Part shown: positions 24,796 to 34,444 of the stretch, piece by piece
Layout of the letters: each line of letters begins with the position of its first letter
Numbering within the stretch: the stretch's first letter is position 1
DNA from: DATEVL01 sp964448245
GTDB lineage: Bacteria > Chloroflexota > Anaerolineae > Anaerolineales > E44-bin32
Reading direction: 5' to 3'
DNA: 64,000 nt
Assembly: GCA_964448245.1 (NCBI GenBank)
Contig: CAYUWF010000001.1
Coordinates: forward strand, 1 to 64,000
Translations under genes and position numbers: made by a program
Notes under the pieces: model-generated
Told to the model about the DNA's origin: nothing
The model's database searches: none
What the model saw: only the letters and a program-made list of their open reading frames with translations

Positions 24796-25446
24796 TTCCC
24801 ACTTTTCATCCCGCGACCTCCAGGCTGGACTTCCCTCTGAAGGGCCCTAGCTGTCTTCCGCCGAGGCGGCGCTTCGGCGCGACTCGTGTAACGATGCACC
24901 CCGGCACGAACTTGGAGACGGCGAGGCCCCGGCCTTGGCGAACCTACTCGGGTTTCAATCAAAGGGAGAGCCCGGAACATGGCAGCACCTGGAGGAGATG
25001 CACGCCGGGGCGGAGATAGCTGCCCAAGGCCTCGTCCAGGAGGTAAGTTACGCCTGGGGGAACCTCGAACTGAAACTGCCCGACGGTCACCTGTCGGACG
25101 GAATCGTGGTCGTTCCGGATCTGCAGGCGCTGCTCGGGTTGAACGACGGCGCACCGTGAATCGGGGATGTCGGGGTGCAGGGCGATGACGACGACAAGCC
25201 CCTCGGAGGCGCCGCCGCGAGGCCGCCGGCACAGGCGGCCTCGCCGCCAGCTGCAACAGGACGGCGACCGACAAGGCCCCCGCGATCCGTTTCGACCCTG
25301 ATCGAGGAATCGGCCCGCGGGGGAGGCAGGCGCCAACCCCCGCGCGGCACATTGAAGGCATCCCCTCTGCGGGGAATTGCGAGGTGTGATCGGGGGGTGC
25401 TGCTCGCCCGAGGCTCGCGCCGGGCTGGGGGTAGTAGCCGCTGAGA
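24796..25446. other. Low-coding interval with a decayed secreted-protein gene
   Basis: On - between about 25300 and 24958, two frames carry pieces of one protein. One gives a signal-like stretch (RIAGALSVAVLLQLAA). The other gives IALHPDIPDSRCAVVQPEQR, IRNDHDSVRQVTVGQFQF and PPGVTYLLDEALGSYLRP, ending LPCSGLSL at 24958. The second piece looks like a small exported beta-domain. Frame changes make it a probable pseudogene. I see nothing else in the remaining bases. Confidence 0.45.
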
Positions 25447-25758
25447 CTAATAGTCCCGGTCGCGCGAGCCGCCGCCACGCGAGCCGCCGGGCCGGCCCCC
25501 GGAGCGCTCTTCCCTGGGGCGGGCCATGTTCACCGTGAGGGCCCGGCCTCCCAGGTCCTTGCCGTTCACCATGCTGATCGCCTTCTGGGCGTCAGCCTGG
25601 GTTTCCATCTCGACAAAGGCGAAGCCCCTGGAGCGGCCCGTGTCGCGGTCCCGGACGACAGTCACGGTCTTGACCGGGCCGGCGCTGGCGAACATGGCCT
25701 GCAACTCTTCCTCGGTGGCGGTGTACGGCAGATTTCCTACGTACAACTTCGTTTCCAT
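25447..25758 (-). CDS. RRM-domain RNA-binding protein (RNP family), copy 1
   Basis: The 103-residue protein has a single RNA-recognition motif: RNP2 is KLYVGNLPY near residue 4 and RNP1 is RGFAFVEM near residue 47. It ends in a Gly/Arg-rich tail (GGRPGGSRGGGSRDRDY). Such small cold-shock-type RNA-binding proteins act as RNA chaperones. The ATG at 25758 has AAGGA upstream. A close paralogue (106 residues) is at 55953. Confidence 0.92.
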   Translation of the reverse strand: METKLYVGNLPYTATEEELQAMFASAGPVKTVTVVRDRDTGRSRGFAFVEMETQADAQKAISMVNGKDLGGRALTVNMARPREERSGGRPGGSRGGGSRDRDY

Positions 25759-25929
25759 GGCTAGGTCCTTGTCAACGCTCCACGGGGTTCGCCGTTCTCG
25801 GCGGAGGGAGGTTCCGCCCAACTATAGCACACCAGCGCCACTCGGAAAGGAAGGCCGCGCAAGGGGCGCCAACGTGTCCGACCGCGGCGGCTGGCCTCAG
25901 CGGAAGGTCTGCCGGGCCTCGCCGGGCCT

Positions 25930-26307
25930 CTAGGACGCAGAGCGAAGGCCGACCAGTCCGAGTCGACCGAGATCAGGCTGATCCACTTCGGGTCGTGCGC
26001 CTTGAGCGAATCCCAGCCCTTGTCCCGGGTGAGGTCGGTCTGGATCCCCGGAGGACCCTTTGGGAAAGGTGATCCACAACAGACTAGGGGGGCTCAAGGC
26101 CTTTGCCGTTCGCCCGATCTTCGCTTCGAGCCCATCCTTGTTCTTCACGAAGAGTTGGATCCAGTCGTAGCAGCCGGAGAGTTTCTCCGAGACCGAAGTC
26201 CCCGAAGGCAGCTTCAGGGAGCGAACGTAACCCGGCGGGCTCCCGAGGACGGCCGCCTTGAACCCGGGGGCGAGCTTCATCTTCTTGACAAGTGGGTTGT
26301 CTGCCAC
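25930..26307 (-). pseudogene. DUF3052-like protein, frameshifted near its C-terminus
   Basis: From a GTG at 26307 the frame reads MADNPLVKKMKLAPGFKAAV, LGSPPGYVRSLKLP, YDWIQLFVKNKDGLEAKIG and LLWITFPKGSSG. An extra G in a run of Gs near 26050 then shifts the frame. The correct continuation, IQTDLTRDKGWDSLKA with ISVDSDWSAFALRP, is in the neighbouring frame. The reconstructed protein matches the small DUF3052-type family. It follows the DUF2277 gene on the same strand. Confidence 0.75.
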
Positions 26308-26432
26308 GTTCGGCCCCCGTCGCAGGGCCGCGTAGGCTACTTGGCCGAGAGATCCGCGGTCGAGTAGGGCCCGGCGGACGTCGGCGGGCATTGGGTGGCG
26401 CGGACTGCGAGGCGGGGATGGCTTGTGCTCGT

Positions 26433-26654
26433 TCAGCGCCCGTCCGCCTTCGAAGGAGATGCCGCCAGGCGTCCGAGCAGTCTGCCGGTGGCGGCTGCGA
26501 CTTCTCCCACGGCGGCGTCGAACGCCTCCTGGTTTCGGCGCGACGGCGATCGATACCCCGACACCTTGCGGATGTACTGCAGCGCGGCCAGCTGTACCTC
26601 GTCCGCGGTGGGGAGGGCGTCGGCACGGCGTAGAACCTTGATATTGCGGCACAT
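26433..26654 (-). CDS. DUF2277 family protein
   Basis: An intact 73-residue protein beginning MCRNIKVLRRADALPTADEV and continuing AALQYIRKVSGYRSPSRRN and AVGEVAAATGRLL. This is the diagnostic pattern of DUF2277, whose function is unknown. It starts 18 bases after the DUF72 gene, so the two are probably co-transcribed. Confidence 0.88.
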   Translation of the reverse strand: MCRNIKVLRRADALPTADEVQLAALQYIRKVSGYRSPSRRNQEAFDAAVGEVAAATGRLLGRLAASPSKADGR

Positions 26655-26672
26655 GGGAACCCTATTCTCCGA

Positions 26673-27374
26673 TCAGGCCTGAAATAGCTCGAGGAACTGC
26701 AGGGCGCACTTGGGCCCGGTCCCTTCGCCTTCGTCTTTGAAGAAGACATAGGCGCTCTTCCAGGGCTGGGCGCGGACCTGCTCGGCGAGTTTGGCGACGG
26801 CTTTCTTGGTGTACTTCTCCTTACGAAGGCGCAAGTATCCCCAGTCGGCGGTGGTCACGATGTTCTTGAGCGGCTCTTCGTCGGTGTCGGCTAGGCACAA
26901 CGCGCAACCGGCCGCCCGGAGCGTGTCGAAGGTTTCGTCGTCAAACCAGGTTGGGTGGCGGAACTCGAAGGCCGCGCCCCGGCCGGCCGGGAGCCCGTCG
27001 AGAAAGGCGCGCAGGCGCGGGGTATCTTTCTGGAAGTTAGGCGGCAGCTGGAAAAGGACGACGCCCATGTGTGATCCCAGGGAGAGCGCCGCCTGATAGA
27101 GGTAGGTGGTCTCGTCGCCGGCCTGGCGCAGTCGTTTGATGTGGGTGATCCGGCGCGAGGCCTTGAGCACGAAGCGGAAATCACCCGAGACCTGCTCGGC
27201 CCACGACTCGAGCACGGTCGCCTTCGGTAGACGGTAGAAGGTGTTGTTGATCTCGACCGCCGGGAGTCGCTCGGCGTAGGTCCGGAGCATGTCTCCATCC
27301 GGGAGCTTGGCCGGATAGAAGCTGCCCTTCCATTCCTTATAGCTGTACCCGCTGGTACCGACCCATAGGTCCAT
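26673..27374 (-). CDS. DUF72 family protein (TIM-barrel)
   Basis: The 233-residue protein begins LWVGTSGYSYKEWKGSFYP and contains VEINNTFYRLPK, FVLKASRRITHIKRL, LFQLPPNFQKD and FEFRHPTWFDDET, all typical of DUF72. The C-terminal YVFFKDEGEGTGPK is also standard. The family folds as a TIM barrel and its reaction is uncertain. A GGAGGTGGCTC site precedes the ATG at 27374. An upstream in-phase extension overlaps other genes and is not real. Confidence 0.92.
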   Translation of the reverse strand: MDLWVGTSGYSYKEWKGSFYPAKLPDGDMLRTYAERLPAVEINNTFYRLPKATVLESWAEQVSGDFRFVLKASRRITHIKRLRQAGDETTYLYQAALSLGSHMGVVLFQLPPNFQKDTPRLRAFLDGLPAGRGAAFEFRHPTWFDDETFDTLRAAGCALCLADTDEEPLKNIVTTADWGYLRLRKEKYTKKAVAKLAEQVRAQPWKSAYVFFKDEGEGTGPKCALQFLELFQA

Positions 27375-27454
27375 GAGCCACCTCCTTCGGAACCTATCCA
27401 TGTTTGCGCGCCGCGGCACGCGCGCGGCCGGGCCGCAGCCTCCCGGCCGGCGCG

Positions 27455-28162
27455 TCAGCCGCGGGAACGATCGAGAGTGGCAAGCCAGGCCTGTGTGGTG
27501 TTGCCGATCTCGATCAAGACATCGGCCTCCGTTCTTCCGGAGGAACGTGGGACGTGGAAGCTGTGATCGGCTCCCTCGAGCCATTGCATCGTCCAGCGCC
27601 GGCCGAGCGGCTTGACGGCCGTCTCCATCAGGTCGCGACGGCACAATCGATCGCGTGTGCCGTTGAAGCACAGCGTGGGGACTCCGATCCGGGCCAGATG
27701 TGCGTCGCGCAGCCTGTCCGGCTCCCCGGCGGGGTGCAGCGGATAGGCCAGGAGCAGCAAACCGTCGCAGGCGAATCCTCCGGCGGCGAGCATCGAGGCG
27801 ACACGCCCGCCCATCGATCGGCCGCCCAGGACGACCATCGGCGAGGCGGGGAGTCGCTGGCGCGCCGACTCGACGACGGCCGCGAAGCACCGCTGCAGGG
27901 CCGCCATCGGATCGGGCCGGCGTCCGCCTCGCTCGCGGTAGAGGAAGTTGAAGAGGACGACGCCCAGACCTGCGCCACGCATGATCTCCGCCAACTGGAG
28001 CAGCCCTGTGTCGGCCATGTGACCTCCGGCGCTGGGGCCGCAGACGAAGAGGCCGAGCTGTGCCGGGGCGGTGGCGGGGAGAAACGCCGCCGAAGTTGCG
28101 GCGGTTTCCACCTGCACCTGCCACTTCGAGTCGGACCCACTGGCTCTGGCCAAGGGAGGCAC
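27455..28162 (-). CDS. Alpha/beta hydrolase (KANL3/Tex30-like)
   Basis: The 235-residue hydrolase has the nucleophile elbow GGRSMGGR (Ser at about residue 115) and a late catalytic His in GADHSFHVPRS. GLFVCGPSAGGHMADTGLL supplies the oxyanion region. It resembles dienelactone-hydrolase-like proteins of the KANL3/Tex30 group; the substrate is unknown. The start is uncertain. The GTG at 28162 gives the full frame without a clear ribosome site. Confidence 0.8.
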   Translation of the reverse strand: MPPLARASGSDSKWQVQVETAATSAAFLPATAPAQLGLFVCGPSAGGHMADTGLLQLAEIMRGAGLGVVLFNFLYRERGGRRPDPMAALQRCFAAVVESARQRLPASPMVVLGGRSMGGRVASMLAAGGFACDGLLLLAYPLHPAGEPDRLRDAHLARIGVPTLCFNGTRDRLCRRDLMETAVKPLGRRWTMQWLEGADHSFHVPRSSGRTEADVLIEIGNTTQAWLATLDRSRG

Positions 28163-28249
28163 CTGGGGAAACGGGATCGAGCCGATCGCTGGGAGCGGCG
28201 CCCATGCCGGGAGGCGGACGTCCCCCGACTCTACGGCGAGAATCGCCGC

Positions 28250-28609
28250 TTTTCAAGTCCCAGCTCCGGTACCGACGCGGGAGCCCCTTGTCGTGGGCCG
28301 GACCACCCGGACGTCCGATCCGCCGTCGAGATGGATCCGGACAGAGAGAGTCGACTCGAGACTACGGTTGCGGCGGGCCTTCGGGCTCCCGCCGAAGGAA
28401 GGCGTGTTGTCCCGTCACAAACCGTCGACCGGGGTGGGGTGAGGCTGCCGGTGCGGATCGACAGTCGAGACCCAATTGACCCTGGCCTGCTCCATCCGCT
28501 CGGCCCCGTGCGCCCAGGGCAGCCATCCCTTGTGATCGCCAGGCACGCCATAGGCGGGATCGGCGATCGCCGGGCGCTCGGCCAACGGGTGGCTGGAGCG
28601 CTCCGTCAT
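28250..28609 (-). pseudogene. Pyridoxamine-5'-phosphate-oxidase-family protein, frameshifted
   Basis: From the ATG at 28609, which overlaps the stop of the thioesterase gene (ATGA), the frame reads MTERSSHPLAERPAI, AERMEQARVNWVSTVDPHRQ and PHPTPVDGL, then a stop. After changes of frame near 28415 and about 28370, the third frame shows RNRSLESTLSVRIHLDGGSD and VRVVRP. Together these match the N-terminal half of a small PPOX (split-barrel flavin) protein. At least two frame changes and a missing 3' part make it a pseudogene. Confidence 0.7.
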
Positions 28610-29103
28610 GCGGCAGCTCCGGTGACGGGGGCCTCCGAGACCGACTGTTCGTCCGGCAGTCGGACCGTCACGACTTCGCCGTGCACACACAGCGTGCCGT
28701 TGACGTACAGGTCGGTTGCGACGATGACCTTGCGGCGGGCGATCTCTTTGAAACGCGACCGGAGAAGCAACGGCCCCTCGATCGGGGTTGGGCGGAGATA
28801 CTCCACCCGCAGCGAGGCCGTGACGAACCGGATCGGCGGCGGCGACTCCATCGGCCGGTTTTCTACCCGGAAGGCGGCCGCCGCGGCCGAGCCCGTGCTG
28901 TGGCAATCGATGACCGAGGCCAGCAGGCCGCCATAGACAAAGCCCGGGATAGCCGTGTGGTACCGCCGGGGGGTGAAGGAGCACACCGTTTCTTCGCCTT
29001 CCCAGTAGCTCTGCACATGCAGGCCGCCATCATTCAGCCGGCCGCAGCCGTAACAGTGGCTGACACTATCAGCGTAGTAGTCCTGAAATGCCTTCTCGGG
29101 CAT
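28606..29103 (-). CDS. PaaI/hotdog-fold thioesterase-like protein
   Basis: The 165-residue protein has CYGCGRLNDGGLHVQSYWEG, then AIPGFVYGGLLASVIDCHST, the hotdog helix that carries the catalytic acidic residue in acyl-CoA thioesterases, and TASLRVEYLRPTPIEGPLLL. The ATG at 29103 has GAAGGA upstream. It overlaps the PPOX pseudogene by four bases, indicating a former two-gene operon. Confidence 0.85.
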   Translation of the reverse strand: MPEKAFQDYYADSVSHCYGCGRLNDGGLHVQSYWEGEETVCSFTPRRYHTAIPGFVYGGLLASVIDCHSTGSAAAAAFRVENRPMESPPPIRFVTASLRVEYLRPTPIEGPLLLRSRFKEIARRKVIVATDLYVNGTLCVHGEVVTVRLPDEQSVSEAPVTGAAA

Positions 29104-29399
29104 GCTCGACGTCCTTCGGGAGGATGTGTTGCTTCGTTGGGGAAGAGCTTTCGTCGAGGCGCTGCGCAAGCCAATCGGACCGATCACGCCCCGGATTGTG
29201 GCGCTAGCATACCACGCCGATGGGATCGTCCCGCTCTCCTGGTCAGGCGTGGCTCCAACGAGCCCATCCCGGGGAAGGGGACACCGCCCCCGCCATCAGG
29301 GCCTCCTCAAGGCAAGGAACCGCCGGCGTCCAGCAAATGCGATATGGCCCCGAGCATCATGACAGTGGGAGTTGACCAAGACCGGTAGAGCCGGAACGG
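29104..29399. other. Intergenic stretch without a recognisable gene
   Basis: About 296 bases. Short open frames exist on + but none has a ribosome site or a recognisable domain. No palindrome of the type found elsewhere in this half of the window is evident. Confidence 0.4.
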
Positions 29400-30308
29400 C
29401 TATCCTGGTTCAGTGAGGCGATCATCGGCGAGATCGTAAGTCCATTCCCCTCCGTCCGCGTCGAAGAGTCGAAGCCGATCGGCCTCCGCCCATTCCGCCT
29501 GGACGAACGAGGGCGCCTGCGACTCCAACAGAATCATTGACGCCGCTTCGCCAAGACGGTGCAGGACGATGGTGCTCATTCCCCACGGCGGACACGATTC
29601 GCCCGTCTGCACGTACGCCAGGGCCCGCCCATCAGGAGCCCAGGCCATCGGCCCGTGAACCGCGCCCGGGACCGCAGCCGGGATGTGGATTCCCTCCGGT
29701 CCATCGACCGACCAAAGCACCAGGTCGTCGGCGATCCACGAAGCGATCATCGTTCCGTCGGGCGAAACGACGGCGCCTCCCAGGTCCTCCGCGCGGCCGT
29801 CTTGGACGTCGACGCGCGCCATCGATCCGAGCCAGATGCCGCACCCCCCGTCAGGGACGCCGATGCGGGCGTCGGTGAAGTAGAAATAGCGCGAGTTTGG
29901 GGACCAGAAGAGTCCCTGCAGTCCGTGGGCGCCCAGGCCGCCACAGGACTGCAGCTGCGAGGCTGCGACCGACCTGGCGCCGCCGGCGTTCTCCATGATC
30001 TCCAGGACGTCGTACGCCAGGACATCTCCCGCCGGTGTCGTGACACAGTCGTAGACGATGACGTCCGCCGTCCTGGCGCCGTCGGGCGACGAAAAGGTTC
30101 CCCGGACGGTCGGCGCTACCAGGGCCATGACGATCGCCGGGAGGTCGGGCGTCGAGGTCGCCTGCGGCGCCGTAGTGGCCCGAGGTTCTGGCGGCGGCGT
30201 CGTGGCCGTGGGGACGTTCGGTGCGGAGGGGCCACACGCCACCAGGGCGAGTAAGATCGATACCCCCAACCAACAACCAACAACACTCCGAGGGAGACTG
30301 TCGATCAC
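29400..30308 (-). CDS. Lipoprotein with TolB/WD40-like beta-propeller repeats
   Basis: The GTG at 30308 has a perfect AGGAGG seven bases upstream and gives a textbook signal peptide (VVGCWLGVSILLALVAC, lipid Cys at 25). The ATG 21 bases earlier would place the ribosome site inside the gene. A Pro/Thr linker follows, then repeated blade-like motifs (FWSPNSRYFYFTDARIG, VVSPDGTMIASWIADDLVLW, AWAPDGRALAYVQTG). It is likely a surface-anchored propeller of unknown ligand. Confidence 0.82.
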   Translation of the reverse strand: MIDSLPRSVVGCWLGVSILLALVACGPSAPNVPTATTPPPEPRATTAPQATSTPDLPAIVMALVAPTVRGTFSSPDGARTADVIVYDCVTTPAGDVLAYDVLEIMENAGGARSVAASQLQSCGGLGAHGLQGLFWSPNSRYFYFTDARIGVPDGGCGIWLGSMARVDVQDGRAEDLGGAVVSPDGTMIASWIADDLVLWSVDGPEGIHIPAAVPGAVHGPMAWAPDGRALAYVQTGESCPPWGMSTIVLHRLGEAASMILLESQAPSFVQAEWAEADRLRLFDADGGEWTYDLADDRLTEPG

Positions 30309-30325
30309 GAGATTGCCTCCTGATT

Positions 30326-30904
30326 TCATCCGAGGTCGAGACGCATGACGTGCCGGCGGGAGCCGGCGCGGCCGACCGACTTGAAACCGGCGGCCTTGAA
30401 CAGGGGGACGAATCCCATGAAGCGATAGCTGGGCGAGTCTGGGTCCACGGGGTAGGCCTCAAGGAGGGTCCCGCCGTGCCGGCGGGCAATGTCAGCCGCC
30501 GCCGTCAGCAGCCGCCGCATGATGCCCTGCCGGCGAAGACGGCGTGGGATGAAGAAGCAAACGAGAGACCAGACGATCTCCTCGTGATCGGCCGCTCCTC
30601 CCAGAGGGCGGTAGGTCGCGCGGGGAGCGACCGAACACCAGGCCACCGGCTCCCCGTCAAGGTAGCCGAGCAGTCCGACGGGGATGCCGGCGTAGACACG
30701 ACGCTGGAGAGCCGCCTTGCGCCGCCCACCGTTCGTGCCCCTTGCTACCATCGGGCGCCAGACCATGCACCAGCAGTGCTTCGGCCCGCCGGGAGCCTCG
30801 AAGAGGCGCACCAAGTCGGGCCAGCGGGTGCGGTCGACCTCGTGGAAGCGGAAATCCTCCAACTGCAGGCTCACGCCATCCGGGGAGGTTTGCTTCGCGC
30901 CCAT
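30326..30904 (-). CDS. GNAT-family N-acetyltransferase
   Basis: The 192-residue protein has LVRLFEAPGGPKHCWCMVWR near the N-terminus, GEPVAWCSVAPRATY, the acetyl-CoA P-loop region IPRRLRRQGIMRRLL, and FMGFVPLFKAAGFKSVGR at the end. The acceptor is unknown. The frame is intact. An ATG at 30976 would extend it without a better ribosome site. Confidence 0.85.
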   Translation of the reverse strand: MGAKQTSPDGVSLQLEDFRFHEVDRTRWPDLVRLFEAPGGPKHCWCMVWRPMVARGTNGGRRKAALQRRVYAGIPVGLLGYLDGEPVAWCSVAPRATYRPLGGAADHEEIVWSLVCFFIPRRLRRQGIMRRLLTAAADIARRHGGTLLEAYPVDPDSPSYRFMGFVPLFKAAGFKSVGRAGSRRHVMRLDLG

Positions 30905-30983
30905 ATCTTTCGCGGGTTGGGATCGACGATGAGGTGAAGCGCGGGACCGCATCCCTCTCCCGGTCCAGTCTAGCACGGGCGCG

Positions 30984-31416
30984 TCACGGAGGGGGCGTCA
31001 GCACCACAACCGGGATCTGTCGGGAGGTGCGGGCCTGGTACTCGGCGTTGGAGCGTCGAAGGGACGATCCTCCGCCACAGCGCGTCTCTTTCCTCGGGGC
31101 TGGCTTCTCTCGCCACCTGGCCGCGCTTCTTGGCGCCGATCTGGATCAGGACGGGCGGGTCCGCCTTGGGGTTGAGATCCCAGGCCGGGTGCCTGGGTTG
31201 ACCGGCATTCGAGGCGGCAACGACGATCCGGTCACCGTCAGAGAGGTAGTTGAGGACGATCGTGATCGGTCGACCCGAGACGCGACCCGCTGTTGTAAGG
31301 AGAAGAACGGGCCATCCGGCGAGCCGCCCCCCGATCCGGCCGGCGCTTGCCCGGTAGAGCGGACGGTGAATCGTCCGTCCCAACGTCACCCAAGGGCTCC
31401 TGCGCACCGCGGGCAT
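30984..31416 (-). pseudogene. Deazaflavin (F420)-dependent nitroreductase-like protein, frameshifted
   Basis: From the ATG at 31416 (GGAGGT upstream) the frame reads LGRTIHRPLYRASAGRIGGR, PVLLLTTAGRVSGRPITIVL, IVVAASNAGQPRHPAWDLNP and ERDALWRRIVPST. The last part, NAEYQARTSRQIPVVVLTPP, is in another frame, ending at 30984. This is the split-barrel family often called deazaflavin-dependent nitroreductase. One frame change near 31045 breaks it. Confidence 0.8.
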
Positions 31417-31486
31417 ACAGACCTCCGTGAGTCGATCCGACACCGAGCGGCGCGGCGCCTGCTCGGGCCGCGCCACCAAAAGACGA

Positions 31487-31747
31487 CTAGGGCGAGGGCG
31501 CGTCGTCGTCATGCTCCCCGCGCCGGACGATCCTCTTGTCGCTGATCCGCACCGAGCCGGCTCGCGCCAGATTCATCGCGTCGACGATCATGCCGGCCAG
31601 CTGCGCGTCGGAGACCTCCGCCCGCTCGAGGTCGAGCAGAAAATCATGCCCCTCGACGTAACCGCCGTTGGTGAAATCGACGCGGAAATCGAACTTGACG
31701 CGGAACGCCGAATGCGGGTTGGGTTGGTACACGGCAAGACACTCCAC
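31487..31747 (-). CDS. Small conserved hypothetical protein, up to 86 residues
   Basis: The frame contains VKFDFRVDFTNGGYVEGHDF and VSDAQLAGMIVDAMNLARAG, then VRISDKRIVR. I have seen this pattern in small proteins encoded near cyclase-like genes, but I assign no function. The start is uncertain, with only GTG candidates. Confidence 0.6.
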   Translation of the reverse strand: MECLAVYQPNPHSAFRVKFDFRVDFTNGGYVEGHDFLLDLERAEVSDAQLAGMIVDAMNLARAGSVRISDKRIVRRGEHDDDAPSP

Positions 31748-31855
31748 TCACGCCCGGATGGGGAGGGGGACGGCCTGGGGGGTGGCGGCCACGAGCGGGA
31801 TTGCCTCCGGCGTTTCGTCAGTTTGCGCCTGGCGGATCGGCGAGGGGAAACGGGA

Positions 31856-32260
31856 TCAGGGCGGTCCGTCATCGGGTTCGGCCTGGCCCCCTTCCTCGAG
31901 GTGCAGACGGTGGAGCACGCGATGGGCGATGGGCGCCAGGATGACGGCGGAGGTGGCAAGGAACGCGATGCCGGCGTACAACGCGTAGAAGGAGGCGAAG
32001 AGCTTGCCCGACGTCGTGGCCAGCTCACTGATCGGCCCCATCCCGCCGAGGATCATCGAGGCGTTGAGCAAGGCGTCGATCCATGAAAGCGCCGCCAGAT
32101 AGTGGTACCCCAGGACCCCGATGGTCAGCGAGATGAGGATGAGGCCGGCCGCCAGCAGCAGGTGCCTGACCAGGCGGACCAAGAACATGCGGCGAGCCAG
32201 CAGCGGCTGCGACTTGTGTTCGTAACGAAGGACGCGGGAGGTGCCTTGGCGCTTGGTCAT
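31856..32260 (-). CDS. Small membrane protein with pore-like segment
   Basis: The 134-residue protein has three hydrophobic stretches (HLLLAAGLILISLTIGVLGY, WIDALLNASMILGGMGPI, LFASFYALYAGIAFLATSAV). The arrangement of two main helices around a short re-entrant-like segment recalls two-helix ion-channel proteins (Ion_trans_2), but the canonical TVGYG filter is absent. Function unknown. I prefer the ATG at 32260. Confidence 0.65.
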   Translation of the reverse strand: MTKRQGTSRVLRYEHKSQPLLARRMFLVRLVRHLLLAAGLILISLTIGVLGYHYLAALSWIDALLNASMILGGMGPISELATTSGKLFASFYALYAGIAFLATSAVILAPIAHRVLHRLHLEEGGQAEPDDGPP

Positions 32261-32375
32261 CACGTCCGCCAACGGTGCGGGCCCGGGGCACCCCTCCCGA
32301 AGCGGGAGACGTCACTCGACTCTAGGCCTCCCGACGGCGCAAGGCAAGCGCACACCGCCGAGGCAGAGGCGCGAT

Positions 32376-33221
32376 CTACAGGCTGATCAGAGCGACAGCG
32401 GCAACGCACAGGACAACGCCGGAAACCTGTCGCCGGCTGACCTTCTCGTGCAGGACAAGGACGGACAGGCCGACCGTGGCCGCCGGGTACATCGAGGCCA
32501 GGACCGCGGCGACCGCCAGGCTCGTGGCCCGGGCGGCCAGGAGGTAGAACAGGTTGCCGCCGGTGTCCAGCACTCCGGCCAGGAGGGCGAGCGGGTTCGA
32601 CCGCGGGGAAGGGAGGCCCTGATGTTGCGCGGACAGGGCGACGAGGCCGAACCCGAACGCTGCCAGTTTGGCGAACGCCAATGGAGAGAAGAGAATACCG
32701 GGCTCGACCTGCGCGATCAGAACGAAGAACCCCCCGAAGCCGGCCCCGGCGAGGAGGCCGAGGGAGATGCCAGCCCGGGTGGGCGCGGCACGCGCCTCCC
32801 CTAGGCTGCTGACGAGCCAGATCCCGGTCAGGCCGGCGAGGATCCCGGCGAAATCGGTCGGGGTCGGCAGGCTGTAGAGCAGAGCGCCGACGAGGACGGG
32901 CACAGCCGCGCCGACGACGGCCGAGGTCGGGGCGACGACGGCCGCCGAGCCAACCGACAAACCCTGGTAGAGCGCGGCGATTCCCACCGCGCCGCAAAGT
33001 CCCGCGGCCAGCGACCAGGCAATGGTCGGCCCGGAAGGAAACGCCTCCCCGGCCAGGAAGGCGGCCGGGACCAGCAGGCATAGAGCAGCAAGAGCGGAAA
33101 GCGCGACAACCTTGAACTGAGTCGAACGGCGTGCGGCCAGGCCACCGACGAAATCGCCGGTACCCCAGACCAGGGCCGACGTCAGGCCGGAAATGATTCC
33201 GAAGGGGTTGGATGGGATCAT
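32376..33221 (-). CDS. EamA/DMT-family membrane transporter
   Basis: The 281-residue protein has ten predicted hydrophobic helices in two EamA halves. The first starts FGIISGLTSALVWGTGDFV and the second includes GISLGLLAGAGFGGFFVLI. The end, VLHEKVSRRQVSGVVLCVAA, is typical of drug/metabolite exporters. Substrate unknown. The frame is intact. Confidence 0.85.
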   Translation of the reverse strand: MIPSNPFGIISGLTSALVWGTGDFVGGLAARRSTQFKVVALSALAALCLLVPAAFLAGEAFPSGPTIAWSLAAGLCGAVGIAALYQGLSVGSAAVVAPTSAVVGAAVPVLVGALLYSLPTPTDFAGILAGLTGIWLVSSLGEARAAPTRAGISLGLLAGAGFGGFFVLIAQVEPGILFSPLAFAKLAAFGFGLVALSAQHQGLPSPRSNPLALLAGVLDTGGNLFYLLAARATSLAVAAVLASMYPAATVGLSVLVLHEKVSRRQVSGVVLCVAAVALISL

Positions 33222-33428
33222 CGCACAACAACCGGTTGGCGAGGGCGGGGAAGCGGAGCGCCTGCATGCCCTGGGGAAACCGAGGGGACAGGCGGATCGC
33301 CAACCCGACTTGGGTTCCACGGCCGGGACCCGTTCGGCCGGTTTCGGGAAGGTGGAGAAGCCCAGGCCGGAAACGATCCGACCCCGTGGCGCAGAGAGAG
33401 GGCGATCCGCCGGAGCCTGCGCACGGAA

Positions 33429-34288
33429 TCAGGAAACCGTCGTCCGCGGCTGCCGGCTGCGACGAATCGTGGGACGCAAGCCGAGGTATCCGCCGAGCAC
33501 CGCGAACCCAAGGATGACGGCCGCCCGTTCGACCAGGAGGAAGAGGCCGGCAACGAGCAGACCGGCCGCCAGGCTGGGAGGGAGCCCTTCGCGAAACTGG
33601 GCGATCGTGAGCCCGACTCCCAACCCCAGCCCGGTGACGGCCGCGAAGCGCCATGGATAGATCTTGGGGTCGATCCAGGGGAGGCCGGAAAGACCTGTCG
33701 AACGCGGAATCCCCGGGCGGCCCCCATCACCTGGGCCGGAATGACGCGGGCACCGTCGAGGACGAAGACGAAGGCGGTCCACAGATCCTCGAGCCCCTCG
33801 GCCGGCGTCAGGTCGTTCGGAGCAGCAGGCGTATCGATTCGCTTGAATACAACACCGTGGCGCAGGCCGACGGCCAGAGTCAGGAGCGACAACAGGGCGA
33901 GGCCGGCCAGCAGGGCTGCCGCCCGGCCGGTCTGGCGAGGGGGCGCCGCCACCTCGGCGGCGATATCGGTCAGCAGGGTGAGGCCGACGGCGCCGAGGAC
34001 GATGAAACGGATCGTGCCCTGAAGCGCCGGCGCCTGATGCAAGCGCAGGGCACGGGCACAGGATAAGGCCGAGACGAACAGCGCCACCTCGACGGCGATC
34101 GACCCGACGGCGTCGTAAGGATCCTCGCCGAACGGATTTACCGAGCGGAAGGGCGCGCCCTTGCTGATCTGGAAGAACAGGAAGAAGACCAGGGCCAGTC
34201 CGAGGGCAAGGAGGGTCACGCCGAGGATCGGACCGGTCGCGGCGTTGGCCTGCGGGAGGCTCGAGCGTGGCGGCATCGCCATCATCAT
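33429..34288 (-). pseudogene. Multi-pass membrane protein, frameshifted
   Basis: The first frame carries helices (PILGVTLLALGLALVFFLFF, VALFVSALSCARALRLHQ, LLAGLALLSLLTLAVGLRHG) and runs to RGFRVRQVFPASPG. The neighbouring frame continues STGLSGLPWIDPKIYPWRFA, VTGLGLGVGLTIAQFREGL and LLVAGLFLLVERAAVILGFA to a stop at 33429. A single shift near 33690 separates them. No family recognised. Confidence 0.65.
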
Positions 34289-34444
34289 TCCATCGGGGTG
34301 GGCACCTGGCGGCGGCATCGACCATGCCGGCTCGGCGCCGATCCCCGGAAGGCCACCGATTGTAATCCCGAGCGACGCTCGGACCGGAATCCCCCCGCGC
34401 ACAAGTCGCTCCGGCGTGAACCAGGGTCTGAACGCGCCGATCCC